In this document: positions 9,980 to 20,210 of the stretch, piece by piece
How positions within the stretch are numbered: position 1 is the first letter of the stretch
How the letters are laid out: each line of letters opens with the position of its first letter
DNA from: Erwinia piriflorinigrans CFBP 5888
Lineage (GTDB): Bacteria; Pseudomonadota; Gammaproteobacteria; Enterobacterales; Enterobacteriaceae
DNA: 64,000 bases
Assembly: GCF_001050515.1 (NCBI RefSeq)
Contig: NZ_CAHS01000015.1
Coordinates: 682,001-746,000 of the forward strand
Reading direction: 5' to 3'
Program-made: the position numbers and the translations under genes
The notes under the pieces: model-generated
Told to the model about the DNA's origin: nothing
The model's input: only the letters and a program-made list of their open reading frames with translations
The model's database searches: none

Positions 9980-11061
9980 CAGACACTCCCCCGATGGCGC
10001 ATGATAATGCTCAGAAAGAACGGCACGCCGACCAGTGAGGTGACAATGCCAACCGGAATGATGACGCCGGGGATCAGATTTTTTGACACCACCGAGGCCA
10101 TAGATAACACCAGCGCGCCCGTCAACGCGCTGGCTGGCAGATAGAAGCGGTGATCTTCACCGAAAATCATACGCGCGATATGCGGTGCAACCAGGCCGAT
10201 AAAGCCAATCGGCCCAACAAATGCTACCGCCAGGGCAGAGATAATACTGATACGCAGCAGCGTCACCAGGCGCAGACGGCGCACGTCAATACCAAAACTG
10301 ACGGCGCGATCTTCACCCAGACGCAGCGCGGTCAGCTTCCAGGCGCTCATCATTGAGAACGGCACCAACAGCAGCAGTGCGCCGCACAGCACCGCCAGCT
10401 TCTCCCATGATGCACGCGCCAGGCTGCCCATTGTCCAGAAAACCAGCCCCTGCAAGGTATCTTCGTTAGCGATAAACTGCATCATCGACACCAGCGCGTT
10501 GAAGGTAAATACCAGTGCAATACCAAACAGCACCACGCCGGAGGTGGACACCTGAGTCCAGCGCGTGACCGCATCCAGCATCAACGCGGCCAACAGCGCA
10601 AAAACAAAGGCGTTAGCCGAAATAAACCACTGATCGGGAATGCCCGGAATACCGATCCCAAGCACAATCGCCAGCGCCGCGCCGAAAGCCGCAGCGGAAG
10701 AGACGCCGAGGGTAAAGGGACTGGCGAGAGGGTTATTGAGGATGGTCTGCATTTCTGCCCCCGCAAGGCCGAGGCCCAGGCCGACCACCACCGCCATCAG
10801 CGCATAGGGCAGACGAATATCCCAGACGATCACCCGTGTACCAGGGTCCGACGTTTCTGGCGACAGCAGCGTCTGCCATAGCGTGTGTAAAGACAGCCCG
10901 GAAGGGCCGAGAGTAAAGTCGAGCACCAGTGAAGCCACAATCGCCGCGATCAACACGGCCATCAACAGTACACGGTGGCGCAGTAACGCATGGTAGCGTC
11001 CCATCACTCCCTGCGGCGGCACATTGCCTGACTGCTGTACAACCTGGTCAGTTAAACTCAT
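9979..11061 (-). CDS. Iron-siderophore-type ABC transporter permease (FecCD family)
   Basis: A 360-residue polytopic membrane protein of the FecCD/BtuC family, with about nine to ten transmembrane segments. Family hallmarks include GAEMQTILNNPLASPFTLGVSSAAAFGA cut by helices, FVGPIGFIGLVAPHIAR (the ATPase-coupling loop) and a C-terminal VGVPFFLSIIMR. The ATG at 11061 is preferred to the in-frame TTG at 11067. The protein is fairly long for a single FecD-type subunit, and with no second permease gene present it probably acts as a homodimer, as in BtuC2D2. A Fur-box-like sequence lies about 45 bp upstream. Confidence 0.9.
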   Translation of the reverse strand: MSLTDQVVQQSGNVPPQGVMGRYHALLRHRVLLMAVLIAAIVASLVLDFTLGPSGLSLHTLWQTLLSPETSDPGTRVIVWDIRLPYALMAVVVGLGLGLAGAEMQTILNNPLASPFTLGVSSAAAFGAALAIVLGIGIPGIPDQWFISANAFVFALLAALMLDAVTRWTQVSTSGVVLFGIALVFTFNALVSMMQFIANEDTLQGLVFWTMGSLARASWEKLAVLCGALLLLVPFSMMSAWKLTALRLGEDRAVSFGIDVRRLRLVTLLRISIISALAVAFVGPIGFIGLVAPHIARMIFGEDHRFYLPASALTGALVLSMASVVSKNLIPGVIIPVGIVTSLVGVPFFLSIIMRHRGSV

Positions 11062-11103
11062 TATCAATACCTGTTCAGCCTGGTGAATAATGGTGAAAAG
11101 AGG

Positions 11104-11122
11104 GCAAATGATAATACTTATC
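11104..11122. promoter_or_regulatory. Fur-box-like site upstream of the siderophore ABC genes
   Basis: On the minus strand GATAAGTATTATCATTTGC matches 14 of 19 positions of the Fur consensus GATAATGATAATCATTATC. It lies about 45 bp before the permease start, a position suited to repression by Fe-Fur. Identified by eye. Confidence 0.55.
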
Positions 11123-11152
11123 AGTGCTATTTGTCATATTGAATCATGCAGC

Positions 11153-11186
11153 AAAAAAAAGGCGCTTAATAGGCGCCTTTTTTTTT
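11153..11186. terminator. Bidirectional rho-independent terminator (lysP end)
   Basis: A run of eight A, the stem GGCGC/GCGCC with a 7-base loop, and nine T form a symmetric intrinsic terminator. It lies 15 bp after the lysP stop on the minus strand. The symmetry would let it work in both directions. Confidence 0.85.
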
Positions 11187-11200
11187 ACGTTGTCAGTCTG

Positions 11201-12667
11201 CTACGGGTTTGACGTCGGGAACTCCATCTCACCGTATTTCACAAAACGGCTTTTGCGCGACAGTCGGAAACCCAGCCAGATCAGCAGGAACAGCGGAATA
11301 CCGATGTAAGTGGCGGCCACGCCGTACCAGTCAATGCGATCGGCAAGGAATGCCTGGTAATTCTGTCCGAGGGTAATCATCAGGCAGAGCACAAAGGCGA
11401 AGACAGGCCCGAACGGGAAGAAACCGGAACGGTAAGGCAGTCCAGACAGATCGCCCCCCTGCATCATATAACCTTTGCGAAAGCGGTAATGACTGATGGC
11501 AATGCCCAGCCAGGCGATAAACCCGGTCATTCCCGAGGTGTTCAGCAACCACAGATAAACGGTCTGATTGCCAAACATCGAGGTCAGGAAGCACAGGCCC
11601 GCAACCACGGTAGTAGCATACAGTGCGTTGCGCGGCACGCCGCCTTTTGACAGCCTGGCGAAAATACGCGGGGCTTTGCCCTCGGAGGCCAGGGTGTAAA
11701 GCATACGCGTAGAGGCGTACATACCCGAGTTACCCGCCGACAGAACCGCCGTCAGGATAACCGCATTCATCACCGCCGCCGCTGACAGCAGGCCAGCGTG
11801 CTGGAATACCAGCGTAAACGGACTGACGCTGATATCTTTAATATCGGTACGCAGCAGGCTGGGATCGGTATAGGGGATAATCAGACTGATCACCAGAATG
11901 GCGAACACGTAGAACAGCAAAATGCGCCAGAACACCTGACGAACCGCGCGTGGAATATTTTTCGCCGGGTCTTTAGATTCACCGGCGGCGATACCAATCA
12001 GTTCAGTCCCCTGGAACGAGAAGCCGACGATCATCGCCACACCGATCATAGCGGAAAAGCCGCCGGAGAACGGCGCATCGCCGATCTGCCAGTTTTGCCA
12101 GCCGGCACTTTCGGCGCCGCGCAGGATGCCTGCGATCATCATCACGCCAACAACGATAAACACCACAACCGTGACCACTTTAATCAGCGAGAACCAGTAT
12201 TCTGCTTCACCGAAACCTTTCACCGAGATGTAATTCAGCAGGAAGATCAGTGAGAGGAACAGAGCGCTCCAGATCCAGCCGGGGGTATCCGGGAACCACC
12301 AGTTCATCACCAGCTGCGATGCCACCAGGTCAACAGCGATAGTCACCGCCCAGTTGTACCAGTAGTTCCAGCCTAGCGCGAAGCCAAATCCTTCTTCGAC
12401 GTATTTAGCCCCGTAGGTGGCAAAAGAGCCGGAGACCGGCATAAACGCCGCCAGCTCACCGAGGCTGGTCATCAGAAAGTAGACCATCAGGCCGATCAGT
12501 GCGTACGACAGCAACGCGCCGCCCGGCCCTGCCTGTGAAATGGTTGCGCCAGAGGCGACAAAAAGACCGGTACCAATTGAACCGCCGATGGCGATCATCG
12601 TTAAATGACGAGCTTTCAGCTCACGCCTTAATCCAGGCTGTTGTGTCGTTTTCGTGTCATGATCCAT
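11201..12667 (-). CDS. lysP: Lysine-specific permease LysP
   Basis: Inner-membrane amino-acid permease of the APC family, importing lysine with protons and, in E. coli, also acting as co-sensor for CadC. The 488 residues (E. coli 489) begin with a cytoplasmic tail and the family signature ARHLTMIAIGGSIGTGLFVASG, and about twelve membrane segments follow. Near-identity to E. coli LysP runs throughout, for example FSFQGTELIGIAAGES and AGNSGMYASTRMLYTLA. The ATG at 12667 is used. The gene is followed by a strong terminator, and yeiE lies 156 bp upstream on the same strand. Confidence 0.96.
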   Translation of the reverse strand: MDHDTKTTQQPGLRRELKARHLTMIAIGGSIGTGLFVASGATISQAGPGGALLSYALIGLMVYFLMTSLGELAAFMPVSGSFATYGAKYVEEGFGFALGWNYWYNWAVTIAVDLVASQLVMNWWFPDTPGWIWSALFLSLIFLLNYISVKGFGEAEYWFSLIKVVTVVVFIVVGVMMIAGILRGAESAGWQNWQIGDAPFSGGFSAMIGVAMIVGFSFQGTELIGIAAGESKDPAKNIPRAVRQVFWRILLFYVFAILVISLIIPYTDPSLLRTDIKDISVSPFTLVFQHAGLLSAAAVMNAVILTAVLSAGNSGMYASTRMLYTLASEGKAPRIFARLSKGGVPRNALYATTVVAGLCFLTSMFGNQTVYLWLLNTSGMTGFIAWLGIAISHYRFRKGYMMQGGDLSGLPYRSGFFPFGPVFAFVLCLMITLGQNYQAFLADRIDWYGVAATYIGIPLFLLIWLGFRLSRKSRFVKYGEMEFPTSNP

Positions 12668-12823
12668 GTTTTAACGCTGCGCTCTAGCAAAATGAGGCGC
12701 GATTATAGCAACCTACCGCCGGTGGTATAGCGCTAACACCGTTTTATAAGTTTGCTTCATGATCGGCTGACGATTATTAGAAGTTCCAGCTGCCGCTGCG
12801 GAAATTCATCGCCACAATGCGGA

Positions 12824-13699
12824 CTAATTCGTCTCTTGCGTGCAATAGCTAAGAAAGCGGCTGAGGGCTTTGGATATATGTTTTTGACGATGGTGAATGC
12901 GGTACAACGTGCGTTTCAGTTCAGGTAACGGGATAGCCACTTCAACCAGCGTCCCCAGCGCCAGCTGTTCGGCAATCGCCCGGCGCGACAGGCAGCTGAT
13001 GCCCATCCCGTGGCGTACCGCGTTTTTGATCGCCTCTGAATTCCCTAACTCCAGCGCCAGCGTAAACTGGGGCAGATGCGACAGCAGCAGATAATCCACA
13101 ATTTCACGCGTACCTGACCCCTGTTCACGCAGGATCCACGGCGCAGCGGCCAGGCTTTGTAGCGAAGGCGGATGGCTGAGAATATCGGCTCCCGGCGCGG
13201 CAAAAACCACCAGTTCATCTTCCAGCCAAGGCTCACTGACCAGCTCCGGCCGGTGACAAGGCCCCTCAATCAGACCGATATCGACGCGGAAATCGGCGAC
13301 GGCGGCGATCACCTCCTGACTGTTGCCTACATTCAGTTCGAGCGGCAGACTGGGATAATCACGACGGTAGCGGGCAATCATGCCCGGCAGCAGGTAGTTA
13401 CCAATGGTGCTGCTGGCCGAGAGGCGCAGCGCACCATTGTCTTCACGGAACAGCTGCTCAATTTCCAGCGCCTGCTCCAACAGCGCCACTGCCCGTGGGT
13501 AGAGCAAACGACCATGTTCATTAATCACCAGTCGTTTGCCTACCCGGTCAAATAGCTGCACGCCGAGCTGGCTTTCCAGATCCGCCAGCGCTGCGCTGAC
13601 CGCAGACTGTGATAACGCCAGCACCTGTGACGCCTGAGTGGTTGAGCCATTTTTCAGCACTTCGCTGAACACTTCCAGCTGGCGCAAAGTAATGTGCAT
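12824..13699 (-). CDS. yeiE: LysR-family regulator YeiE
   Basis: A 291-residue LysR-type regulator (E. coli YeiE 293). The N-terminal helix-turn-helix [20 protein letters not shown] and [23 protein letters not shown] is followed by an effector domain. In E. coli and Cronobacter YeiE has been linked to control of the divergent yeiH and to sulfite or iron-related responses. Here too the gene is divergent from yeiH, with 132 bp between the starts. The ATG at 13699 follows AAAGGACAGGC. An orthologous role is inferred from sequence and position. Confidence 0.93.
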   Translation of the reverse strand: MHITLRQLEVFSEVLKNGSTTQASQVLALSQSAVSAALADLESQLGVQLFDRVGKRLVINEHGRLLYPRAVALLEQALEIEQLFREDNGALRLSASSTIGNYLLPGMIARYRRDYPSLPLELNVGNSQEVIAAVADFRVDIGLIEGPCHRPELVSEPWLEDELVVFAAPGADILSHPPSLQSLAAAPWILREQGSGTREIVDYLLLSHLPQFTLALELGNSEAIKNAVRHGMGISCLSRRAIAEQLALGTLVEVAIPLPELKRTLYRIHHRQKHISKALSRFLSYCTQETN

Positions 13700-13831
13700 T
13701 GCCTGTCCTTTTATCGTCTGCCGCTGCGTACGCCGCTATATCGCTTAGAGTGGTTGGTTATAAATATATAATCAATTTCTCTTTTAAGCCAGCGGCGCTC
13801 ATGATGAGGGTATTGCTACAGGAGAAGCATC

Positions 13832-14884
13832 ATGAGCTTAACGACAACGGCCCTGCCCACACAGAATCCCGCCCGCCACCTACCCGGCCTGGTGCTGGCT
13901 GTGGCTATCGCCGCGCTGGCCACCTCACTTGGCAATCTGCCACGCGTTGCCGCACTGGGGCTGGGATCGTTAACGCTGGCGATTATTGGCGGCATCATCA
14001 TTGGTAACATCTTTTATTCACGTCTGGCATCGCACTGTGACAGCGGGACGCAGCTGGCGAAACAGCAGCTGTTACGCACCGGTATCGTGCTGTATGGCTT
14101 TCGCCTGACGATACAGCAGCTTACCGATGTCGGGATAAGCGGCGTGATTATCGATGTCCTGACGCTGGGTTCGACCTTTATTCTCGCCTGCTGGCTCGGT
14201 CAACGCCTGCTTGGGCTCGACCGCGATACCAGCTGGCTGATTGGTGCCGGTAGCAGCATCTGCGGCGCCGCCGCCATTCTTGCGACCGAACCGATGATCA
14301 AAGCCGATACGGCCAAGGTGGCGGTGGCTATCGCTACCGTGGTGATTTTTGGCACGCTGGCGATATTTATCTATCCGCTGATGTGGCCTCTGGTCAGTCA
14401 TCTGTTACCGATGGTGAGCGCCAGTGAATATGGTGTGTATATTGGATCAACGATGCATGAAGTGGCACAAGTGGTCGCCGCAGGGCACGCGGTTGGCCCC
14501 GATGTGGAGAACTCTGCGGTGATTGCCAAACTGCTGCGCGTGATGCTGCTGGCCCCCTTCCTGCTACTGCTGGCGGCACGGGTACAGCGCAGCGATGGCC
14601 CCGGCCGCAGCGGCCCGATTGCCTTCCCGTGGTTTGCCCTTTTGTTTATCGGCGTCACCTTATTTAACTCACTGCATCTGCTGCCAGCGCGCTGGATCGC
14701 ACAGATTAATCAGCTGGATAATCTGCTGTTGGCAACCGCGATGGCTGCGCTGGGGCTCACCACGCGTATCAACGCGCTGAAACGTGCCGGTATTAAACCG
14801 CTGCTGCTGGGGCTGTTCCTGTTTATCTGGCTCATGGTTGGTGGCGGGGCAATCAATCTGCTGGTACAGCATTTGATGGCATAA
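13832..14884 (+). CDS. yeiH: YeiH family putative sulfate/sulfite exporter
   Basis: A 350-residue inner-membrane protein of the UPF0324/PSE family with about ten to eleven transmembrane helices. Family features are visible in GAGSSICGAAAILATEPMI and YGVYIGSTMHEVAQVVAAGHAVG. The family has been annotated as putative sulfate exporters, and YeiE control supports a sulfur-oxyanion link, but the substrate is not proven. A GGAG site lies seven bases before the ATG at 13832. The gene is divergent from yeiE and upstream of nfo on the same strand (65 bp gap), as in E. coli. Confidence 0.92.
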   Translation: MSLTTTALPTQNPARHLPGLVLAVAIAALATSLGNLPRVAALGLGSLTLAIIGGIIIGNIFYSRLASHCDSGTQLAKQQLLRTGIVLYGFRLTIQQLTDVGISGVIIDVLTLGSTFILACWLGQRLLGLDRDTSWLIGAGSSICGAAAILATEPMIKADTAKVAVAIATVVIFGTLAIFIYPLMWPLVSHLLPMVSASEYGVYIGSTMHEVAQVVAAGHAVGPDVENSAVIAKLLRVMLLAPFLLLLAARVQRSDGPGRSGPIAFPWFALLFIGVTLFNSLHLLPARWIAQINQLDNLLLATAMAALGLTTRINALKRAGIKPLLLGLFLFIWLMVGGGAINLLVQHLMA

Positions 14885-14949
14885 TTTCCCCCTCTTTCCG
14901 GTTATCATGACCTGCCTGCCATTAAGCAGGTCATTAACAGGAGAACGGC

Positions 14950-15792
14950 ATGAAATATATCGGTGCCCACGTCAGCGCAGCGGGCGGCGTGGATCGGGCG
15001 GTAGAACGCGCCTCAGAGTTGGAAGCAACGGCTTTCGCCCTATTTACTAAGAACCAGCGCCAGTGGCGCGCGGCTCCGCTCACTGATGAAGTGATTTCCG
15101 CCTTTCGCCTTGCCTGTGAAAAATACCGCTATACTCCGGCGCAGATCCTGCCCCATGACAGCTTTCTGATTAATCTGGGCCATCCGGAGGCTGAGGCGCT
15201 GGAAAAATCACGCGACGCGTTTCTTGATGAGATGAACCGTTGCCAGCAGCTCGGCCTGACGCTGCTCAATTTCCATCCGGGCAGTCATTTGCAGCAGATT
15301 ACGGAAGATGAGTGCCTGAAGCGCATCGCCGAGTCGATCAATAGGGTGCTGGATAAAACCGCTGGCGTCACCGCAGTGATTGAAAACACCGCCGGTCAGG
15401 GCAGCAATCTCGGATTTAGCTTTGAGCATCTGGCGGCGATTATTGATGGCGTTGAGGATAAATCTCGCGTTGGCGTGTGTATTGATACCTGCCACGCCTT
15501 CGCCGGAGGTTATGATCTGCGTAGCGAAGAGGCGTGCGTTAATACCTTTGCCGAATTCGAGCGCATCGTGGGTTTCCAATACCTGCGCGGTATGCATCTT
15601 AACGATGCTAAAAGTGAATTTAACAGTCGTGTCGACCGACACCACAGTCTGGGCGAAGGCAATATCGGTAAAGCAGCATTTAGTTGGCTGATGAAAGATA
15701 ACCGCTTTGACGGTATCCCGTTGATTCTGGAAACGATCAATCCGGATATCTGGAAAGATGAGATTGCGTGGTTGAAGTCAGAACAGAAATAA
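14950..15792 (+). CDS. nfo: Endonuclease IV (Nfo)
   Basis: AP endonuclease of base-excision repair. It cuts 5' of abasic sites and removes blocked 3' ends, using a three-zinc site in a TIM barrel. The 280 residues (E. coli 285) contain the family signatures [29 protein letters not shown] and [22 protein letters not shown] in part, all with their metal-binding His, Glu and Asp residues. AGGAG precedes the ATG at 14950. In E. coli nfo belongs to the SoxRS regulon; no SoxS site was identified here. Confidence 0.96.
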   Translation: MKYIGAHVSAAGGVDRAVERASELEATAFALFTKNQRQWRAAPLTDEVISAFRLACEKYRYTPAQILPHDSFLINLGHPEAEALEKSRDAFLDEMNRCQQLGLTLLNFHPGSHLQQITEDECLKRIAESINRVLDKTAGVTAVIENTAGQGSNLGFSFEHLAAIIDGVEDKSRVGVCIDTCHAFAGGYDLRSEEACVNTFAEFERIVGFQYLRGMHLNDAKSEFNSRVDRHHSLGEGNIGKAAFSWLMKDNRFDGIPLILETINPDIWKDEIAWLKSEQK

Positions 15793-15796
15793 CAAA

Positions 15797-15822
15797 GGAC
15801 GGAGCGTTTATTCGCTCCGTCC
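15797..15822. terminator. Hairpin after nfo
   Basis: A perfect 10-bp stem (GGACGGAGCG and complement) with loop TTTATT starts five bases after the nfo stop. No T-tract follows, so termination may be inefficient. Confidence 0.5.
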
Positions 15823-15886
15823 CGATCGGGCTTATGCCTGTATTAAGGATGGACTTTACACAGACAGCCCTTTTTTAACGCTGTCA

Positions 15887-17575
15887 TCAAGCCTGAGCCA
15901 GTTCCGCTTCAGGACGTTTCAGCAGCGCATAAGACAGTCCTGCCACCAGCGTACCGGCGATAATCGCCAGCAGGTAACCCACCACCGGCGTGATTGCGCC
16001 GGGGATCAGCAACACGAACAGGCCACCGTGTGGTGCCATCAGCTTGGCGCCGATAGTCATTGAGATGGCTCCCGTCACTGCACCACCAATCACGCAGCAT
16101 GGAAGGACACGCATTGGATCACGGGCAGCAAACGGGATGGCGCCTTCAGAGATAAAGCACATCCCCAGCACCAGCGCCGCCTTGCCGCCTTCCTGCTGAC
16201 TTTTACTGAATTTGCTACGCGCGACCACCGTTGCCACACCCATCGCCAACGGTGGAACCATACCCGCTGCCATAATCGCCGCCATTGGCGCATAGGTTTG
16301 CGAACTGAGCAGCCCCACGCCGAAAGCATACGCGACTTTGTTCAGCGGCCCGCCCATGTCCAGACACATCATGCCGCCGAGGATTGCGCCCAGCACCACG
16401 GCATTGGCCGTTCCCATATTCGCCAACCAGGCTGTCAGACCAGACATGATGCCAGCAACCGGTTTACCCACCACGTAGATCATCAGCAATCCAGTGACCA
16501 GGCTGGAAATCAGCGGGATGATCAGGATGGGCTTCAGCGCTTCCATACTGGTCGGCAGCTTCAGTTTCGAACTGAGGAATTTCGCGGCATAACCGGCAAT
16601 AAAACCGGCGATAATCCCGCCAAGAAAACCAGCATTAATACTGGTCGCCAACATTCCGCCGACCAGGCCCGGTGCCAGACCAGGACGGTCGGCAATGGAG
16701 AAAGCAATAAATCCGGCTAGTACTGGCACCATCAGCGCCAGGGCAGTGCCGCCGCCAATCTGCATCAGTGCGGCAGCCAGCGTGCCGGGCTCTTTAAAGG
16801 CGGTGATACCAAAAGCAAATGACAGGGCGGTAATCAAACCACCCGCCACCACCATCGGCAGCATGTAAGAAACGCCGGTCAGCAGGTGACGGTAGGCCCC
16901 TGCTTTCTCCTTCTTCTCTGGCTGAGCGCTCTGCTCCCCCCCCTGGGGCTGCCAGGGCTTGGCTTCCGCCACCGCCTTGTCCAGCTCCTGCACGGTTTTC
17001 TTCAGCGCCAGGCCGGTTGAGGTGCGGTACATCGGCTTTCCGGCAAACTTCGCCAGATCCACTTCAATATCCGCAGCGACAATCACCAGATCGGCCGCCG
17101 CCACCTCTTCAGCGGTGATGACATTACCGGCACCGACTGAACCACGGGTTTCCACCTTAACCCACCAGCCGCGTTTTTTCGCCTCGGTGTTAATGGCTTC
17201 AGCCGCCATAAAGGTGTGCGCCACGCCGGTTGGGCAGGCGGTCACCGCTAATACACGTTTTGGCCCACTTTCTGCGGCTGTTGGGGCAACGGCAGCAGCA
17301 GGTGGTGCGCTATAAGTTTGGGCATCGGTTTGCGCTTGCGCCAGCACCTGCGCCGGTTGACGCAGCAGCTGCGCGACGTCCGCGAGGTAGACAGCTTTAC
17401 CGTTGAGCGCAGCGTCGGCCGGAATATTTTTACCTGCAACGATCGCCAGATCGGCTTCTGCCGGGTTTTCGGTCAGAGTGATGTTGCCGCTGGCTGCTGC
17501 TGCCGCAGTCATTTTTTTGGCCAGATAGCCGGTAGCCAGTCCCAGTGAAGAATCAATTATCAGCAGCGTTTTCAT
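15887..17575 (-). CDS. fruA: PTS fructose-specific EIIB'BC component FruA
   Basis: Membrane permease of the fructose phosphotransferase system, importing fructose as fructose 1-phosphate. The ATG at 17575, with a GGAGAC ribosome binding site, gives 562 residues (E. coli 563); the longer upstream frame is unlikely. Order: degenerate EIIB' (about 1-85), EIIB with phosphorylated Cys114 in TACPTGVAHT (about 106-205), and EIIC (about 225-555) with about ten membrane segments. It is the last gene of fruBKA, 17 bp after fruK, and is expected to be repressed by Cra through the two operators before fruB. Confidence 0.96.
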   Translation of the reverse strand: MKTLLIIDSSLGLATGYLAKKMTAAAAASGNITLTENPAEADLAIVAGKNIPADAALNGKAVYLADVAQLLRQPAQVLAQAQTDAQTYSAPPAAAVAPTAAESGPKRVLAVTACPTGVAHTFMAAEAINTEAKKRGWWVKVETRGSVGAGNVITAEEVAAADLVIVAADIEVDLAKFAGKPMYRTSTGLALKKTVQELDKAVAEAKPWQPQGGEQSAQPEKKEKAGAYRHLLTGVSYMLPMVVAGGLITALSFAFGITAFKEPGTLAAALMQIGGGTALALMVPVLAGFIAFSIADRPGLAPGLVGGMLATSINAGFLGGIIAGFIAGYAAKFLSSKLKLPTSMEALKPILIIPLISSLVTGLLMIYVVGKPVAGIMSGLTAWLANMGTANAVVLGAILGGMMCLDMGGPLNKVAYAFGVGLLSSQTYAPMAAIMAAGMVPPLAMGVATVVARSKFSKSQQEGGKAALVLGMCFISEGAIPFAARDPMRVLPCCVIGGAVTGAISMTIGAKLMAPHGGLFVLLIPGAITPVVGYLLAIIAGTLVAGLSYALLKRPEAELAQA

Positions 17576-17591
17576 TATGCGTCTCCTGCTG

Positions 17592-18533
17592 TCAGTGGTT
17601 AATAGGATGTAAATCGACACGCGCCATCATCGCGGCCAGCTGTGTGCGATCGGTCACGCCCACATTGCTCTGGCTGACGGCCAGCGCCGCCACTGCGGTA
17701 GCAAGGCGCAGCGTGTGCTCGCTGGATTCGCGCATAAGCAGTCCGTAAATCAGACCGCCTACCATAGAATCACCCGCCCCAACGGTACTCACCACCTCAC
17801 AGGCTGGTGGCTTCGCCATCCATTCGCCGGAGGCATTCACCCATAGCGCCCCTTCGGCTCCAAGTGAAATCACCACATGTGCGATGCCCTGCTCACGCAG
17901 CGCATGAGCGGCGGCGATCACATCCTGTAAAGTCGGTAATTTTCGCCCTGCCCAGATTTCCAATTCACGACGGTTAGGTTTAACCAGCCACGGTGCGGCC
18001 TTCAGTCCGGCAACCAACGCCTCGCGGCTGCTGTCGAAAATAATGCACGGGCAGTGGCTGCGCAGCTGGGCCATCCACTCGGTAAAGGCTTCGGGTTCCA
18101 CCCCTGCCGGTAGGCTACCGCTGACGCAAACCATGTCGAACTGGCCAAGCCAGGTCAGTGAGTCGGTGGTAAAACGTTCCCAGTCCTGCGCCGTCACTTC
18201 AAATCCGGAGAAGTTCAGATCGGTCACATCACCGTCCTGCTCGGTCAGTTTGACGTTGATACGGGTGCGTCCTTCCACCACCTGGAAACGATTGGCGATA
18301 CCCAACTCGCTGAACAGCAGCTGAAAACCGTCCTGGTTTTCTTTGCCGAGGAAGCCGCCAACGGTGACATCAATTCCCAAATCTTTCAGCACTTTGGCGA
18401 CGTTAATTCCCTTTCCTGCCGCATGTAGCCCGGTGGTTTTCACCAGGTTGACTTCGCCGCGCTCGATTTCCGGGGTATATCCCACCAGGTCATAGGCAGG
18501 ATTAAGGGTGATAGTGGCTACACGTCTGCTCAT
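17592..18533 (-). CDS. fruK: 1-phosphofructokinase FruK
   Basis: Phosphorylates fructose 1-phosphate to fructose 1,6-bisphosphate with ATP. It is a PfkB-type ribokinase-fold enzyme of 313 residues (E. coli 312). The N-terminal motif [15 protein letters not shown] and the C-terminal PfkB signature [13 protein letters not shown] with the catalytic Asp are both present. Its ATG overlaps the fruB stop (ATGA), and fruA follows 17 bp later, so the three are one operon. Low fructose 1-phosphate releases Cra onto the operators; FruK activity therefore feeds back on its own expression. Confidence 0.96.
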   Translation of the reverse strand: MSRRVATITLNPAYDLVGYTPEIERGEVNLVKTTGLHAAGKGINVAKVLKDLGIDVTVGGFLGKENQDGFQLLFSELGIANRFQVVEGRTRINVKLTEQDGDVTDLNFSGFEVTAQDWERFTTDSLTWLGQFDMVCVSGSLPAGVEPEAFTEWMAQLRSHCPCIIFDSSREALVAGLKAAPWLVKPNRRELEIWAGRKLPTLQDVIAAAHALREQGIAHVVISLGAEGALWVNASGEWMAKPPACEVVSTVGAGDSMVGGLIYGLLMRESSEHTLRLATAVAALAVSQSNVGVTDRTQLAAMMARVDLHPINH

Positions 18534-19663
18534 GCTGCCCCCTCGCCCAGACCTGCGGTGATGGCTTCACCGACCGCATCCAGCGCACGACGTGCATCTT
18601 CACCGCTGGCGGTAAAGCGCAGACGATGGCCTTTTTTCACGCCGAGCGCCACCACCTTCATCAGGCTGCGACCGTTGGCCGGTTTACCGCTGCCATCGAG
18701 GTTAATCACGCTGACCTCACAGTTAAACTGCTTGATCACACTGACCAATGCGGTGCCCGGACGGGCATGCAGACCGTGCTCGTTACGGATGGTGAACTCT
18801 TCGGTCACCACGTCAGCCTGTTCGGACACTTCGCTGGTCAGTAATGCCAGAATACCGGCTGCGTCTGCACTTAACAGGCGGTCGGCCTGCTGTTTAATCA
18901 GCAGATCGCTTAAATAGTTTAATACGGTTAAAGGCTGGTCATCGGCAACGGAAACCGTGATCAGCAGGGCTGCCGTTTCACCTTCTGCATCGAAGGGTTT
19001 AGCCGCACGACTGACCGCAACCGCGCTGGTCAGGTTGCCATCCGGGTTGTCGCTCAGCCAGATACCCTGGCCGAGATTGAGCGGTTTGCCTGAAATAACG
19101 CCCGTCACGAAAGAGGCATCTACCGCACCCGTGTGTTGCAGGCGTCCGGCGTTAAGCGCCTGTAAGGTCATCAGATCGTTGGCGGCAACCTCGGTAGCAA
19201 TCAGCGAAGTATCAAACTTGAATTCAGCGGCCAGCTTTTCACCCATCAGGATGCTGCGCAGAGTTTCAGCTGAATCGGTATTTTTAAGCTGCTCCGCCAC
19301 GCTGTCATCGCTTAGCACATGCGTCAGCTGACGCAGAAGCGCCAGGTGCTCGTCAGATTTTGCCGCGATACCGATCACCACATAGGCCGTCTGGTCTTCA
19401 CCCCAGGCGATCCCCTGCGGGAACTGGAAAACCTGTACGCCGGTTTTCAGCACCAGATCGCGGGTATCGGTTGTGCCGTGCGGAATAGCAATGCCATTAC
19501 CCAGGTAGGTTGACGTTTGCTGCTCGCGCGCCAGCATGCCTTCTACGTAGCCTGCGCCAACGTTCCCGGCTGCGGTTAATGCCGCAGCGACTTGACGAAT
19601 CGCATCCTGTTTGTCGCCAGCCCGTGCTCCAGGCTTGATGGCATTGAGTTCTAGTTGGAACAT
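18530..19663 (-). CDS. fruB: PTS fructose EIIA-HPr fusion FruB (diphosphoryl transfer protein)
   Basis: Cytoplasmic phosphocarrier that passes phosphate from enzyme I to FruA. The ATG at 19663, with AGGGAG upstream, gives 376 residues as in E. coli. Domains are EIIA (about 1-145, His62 in IAIPHGT), a central M region, and an FPr/HPr domain (about 285-376) with the active histidine in [11 protein letters not shown]. It is the first gene of fruBKA and is overlapped by fruK. Two Cra operators lie 21-100 bp upstream of the start. Confidence 0.96.
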   Translation of the reverse strand: MFQLELNAIKPGARAGDKQDAIRQVAAALTAAGNVGAGYVEGMLAREQQTSTYLGNGIAIPHGTTDTRDLVLKTGVQVFQFPQGIAWGEDQTAYVVIGIAAKSDEHLALLRQLTHVLSDDSVAEQLKNTDSAETLRSILMGEKLAAEFKFDTSLIATEVAANDLMTLQALNAGRLQHTGAVDASFVTGVISGKPLNLGQGIWLSDNPDGNLTSAVAVSRAAKPFDAEGETAALLITVSVADDQPLTVLNYLSDLLIKQQADRLLSADAAGILALLTSEVSEQADVVTEEFTIRNEHGLHARPGTALVSVIKQFNCEVSVINLDGSGKPANGRSLMKVVALGVKKGHRLRFTASGEDARRALDAVGEAITAGLGEGAA

Positions 19664-19683
19664 AGTTCTCCCTGTTGCTGATT

Positions 19684-19695
19684 TGAATCGTTTCA
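19684..19695. promoter_or_regulatory. Cra (FruR) operator, fruB-proximal
   Basis: TGAATCGTTTCA (TGAAACGATTCA on the minus strand) matches the Cra half-site pattern with one symmetric deviation. It lies 21 bp upstream of the fruB start, as the downstream member of a pair. Confidence 0.75.
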
Positions 19696-19750
19696 GCTTA
19701 TTTGAGAAAAAAAGCGCAACCGCCACAGTAACAACCTGAAGAGACAGCGC

Positions 19751-19762
19751 TGAAACGTTTCA
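19751..19762. promoter_or_regulatory. Cra (FruR) operator, fruB-distal
   Basis: TGAAACGTTTCA is a perfect palindrome matching the strong Cra site of E. coli fruB. Its centre is about 67 bp from that of the second site, so the two-operator layout of the E. coli fru promoter is conserved. Confidence 0.85.
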
Positions 19763-19943
19763 ATGATTTTGTGATGGTTCACAGATCCGTTGCAAGTTTT
19801 ACCGCAAACGGCATAGCAGATTTTTGACAGCCAGCACACTTTGTCTCAGGTTTTCGGAAAAATGCGTCGGTGAGAGCATTAGCTGAAGCAGATGCTGAAG
19901 TCCATCCGCTGAGCGAAATAATAATGATGATGATGATGAAGAT

Positions 19944-20210
19944 TCACATACCGGCCTGGGGAGCCGTTTGCGCTTCCAGATCCAACAAAAATATCATCGC
20001 CTGCTCGCGGTTTCGACCACACATTTCCTGGTGGGGTTGTAATCCGGCACACACTTTTGGCCGCAGCGGGGAGCCAAAAATCATGCAGCGTCGCTGAGCG
20101 TCCAGCTGTATACATGGCGTATTCGCCGGTTTGCCGTGCGGCATACCCGGTATAGGTGATGAAATAGACGGAGCCGTACAACAGGCCCCACATGCGGCTC
20201 GACACTCCAT
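19944..20210 (-). CDS. yeiW: YeiW, UPF0153/YkgJ-type cysteine-cluster protein
   Basis: A small Cys-rich protein of 88 residues. The N-terminus [20 protein letters not shown] and the later Cys in [20 protein letters not shown] and [10 protein letters not shown] match E. coli YeiW as I remember it. The cysteine cluster is typical of the YkgJ/UPF0153 family and could bind zinc or an Fe-S cluster; function is unknown. A GGGAG ribosome binding site precedes the ATG at 20210. The gene is divergent from yeiP, starts 180 bp apart, as in E. coli. Confidence 0.88.
   Translation of the reverse strand: MECRAACGACCTAPSISSPIPGMPHGKPANTPCIQLDAQRRCMIFGSPLRPKVCAGLQPHQEMCGRNREQAMIFLLDLEAQTAPQAGM

Noticed and set aside
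13699..14007. 102-codon plus-strand frame across the yeiE-yeiH gap
   Set aside because: Composition is not protein-like and most of it lies inside yeiH in another frame.
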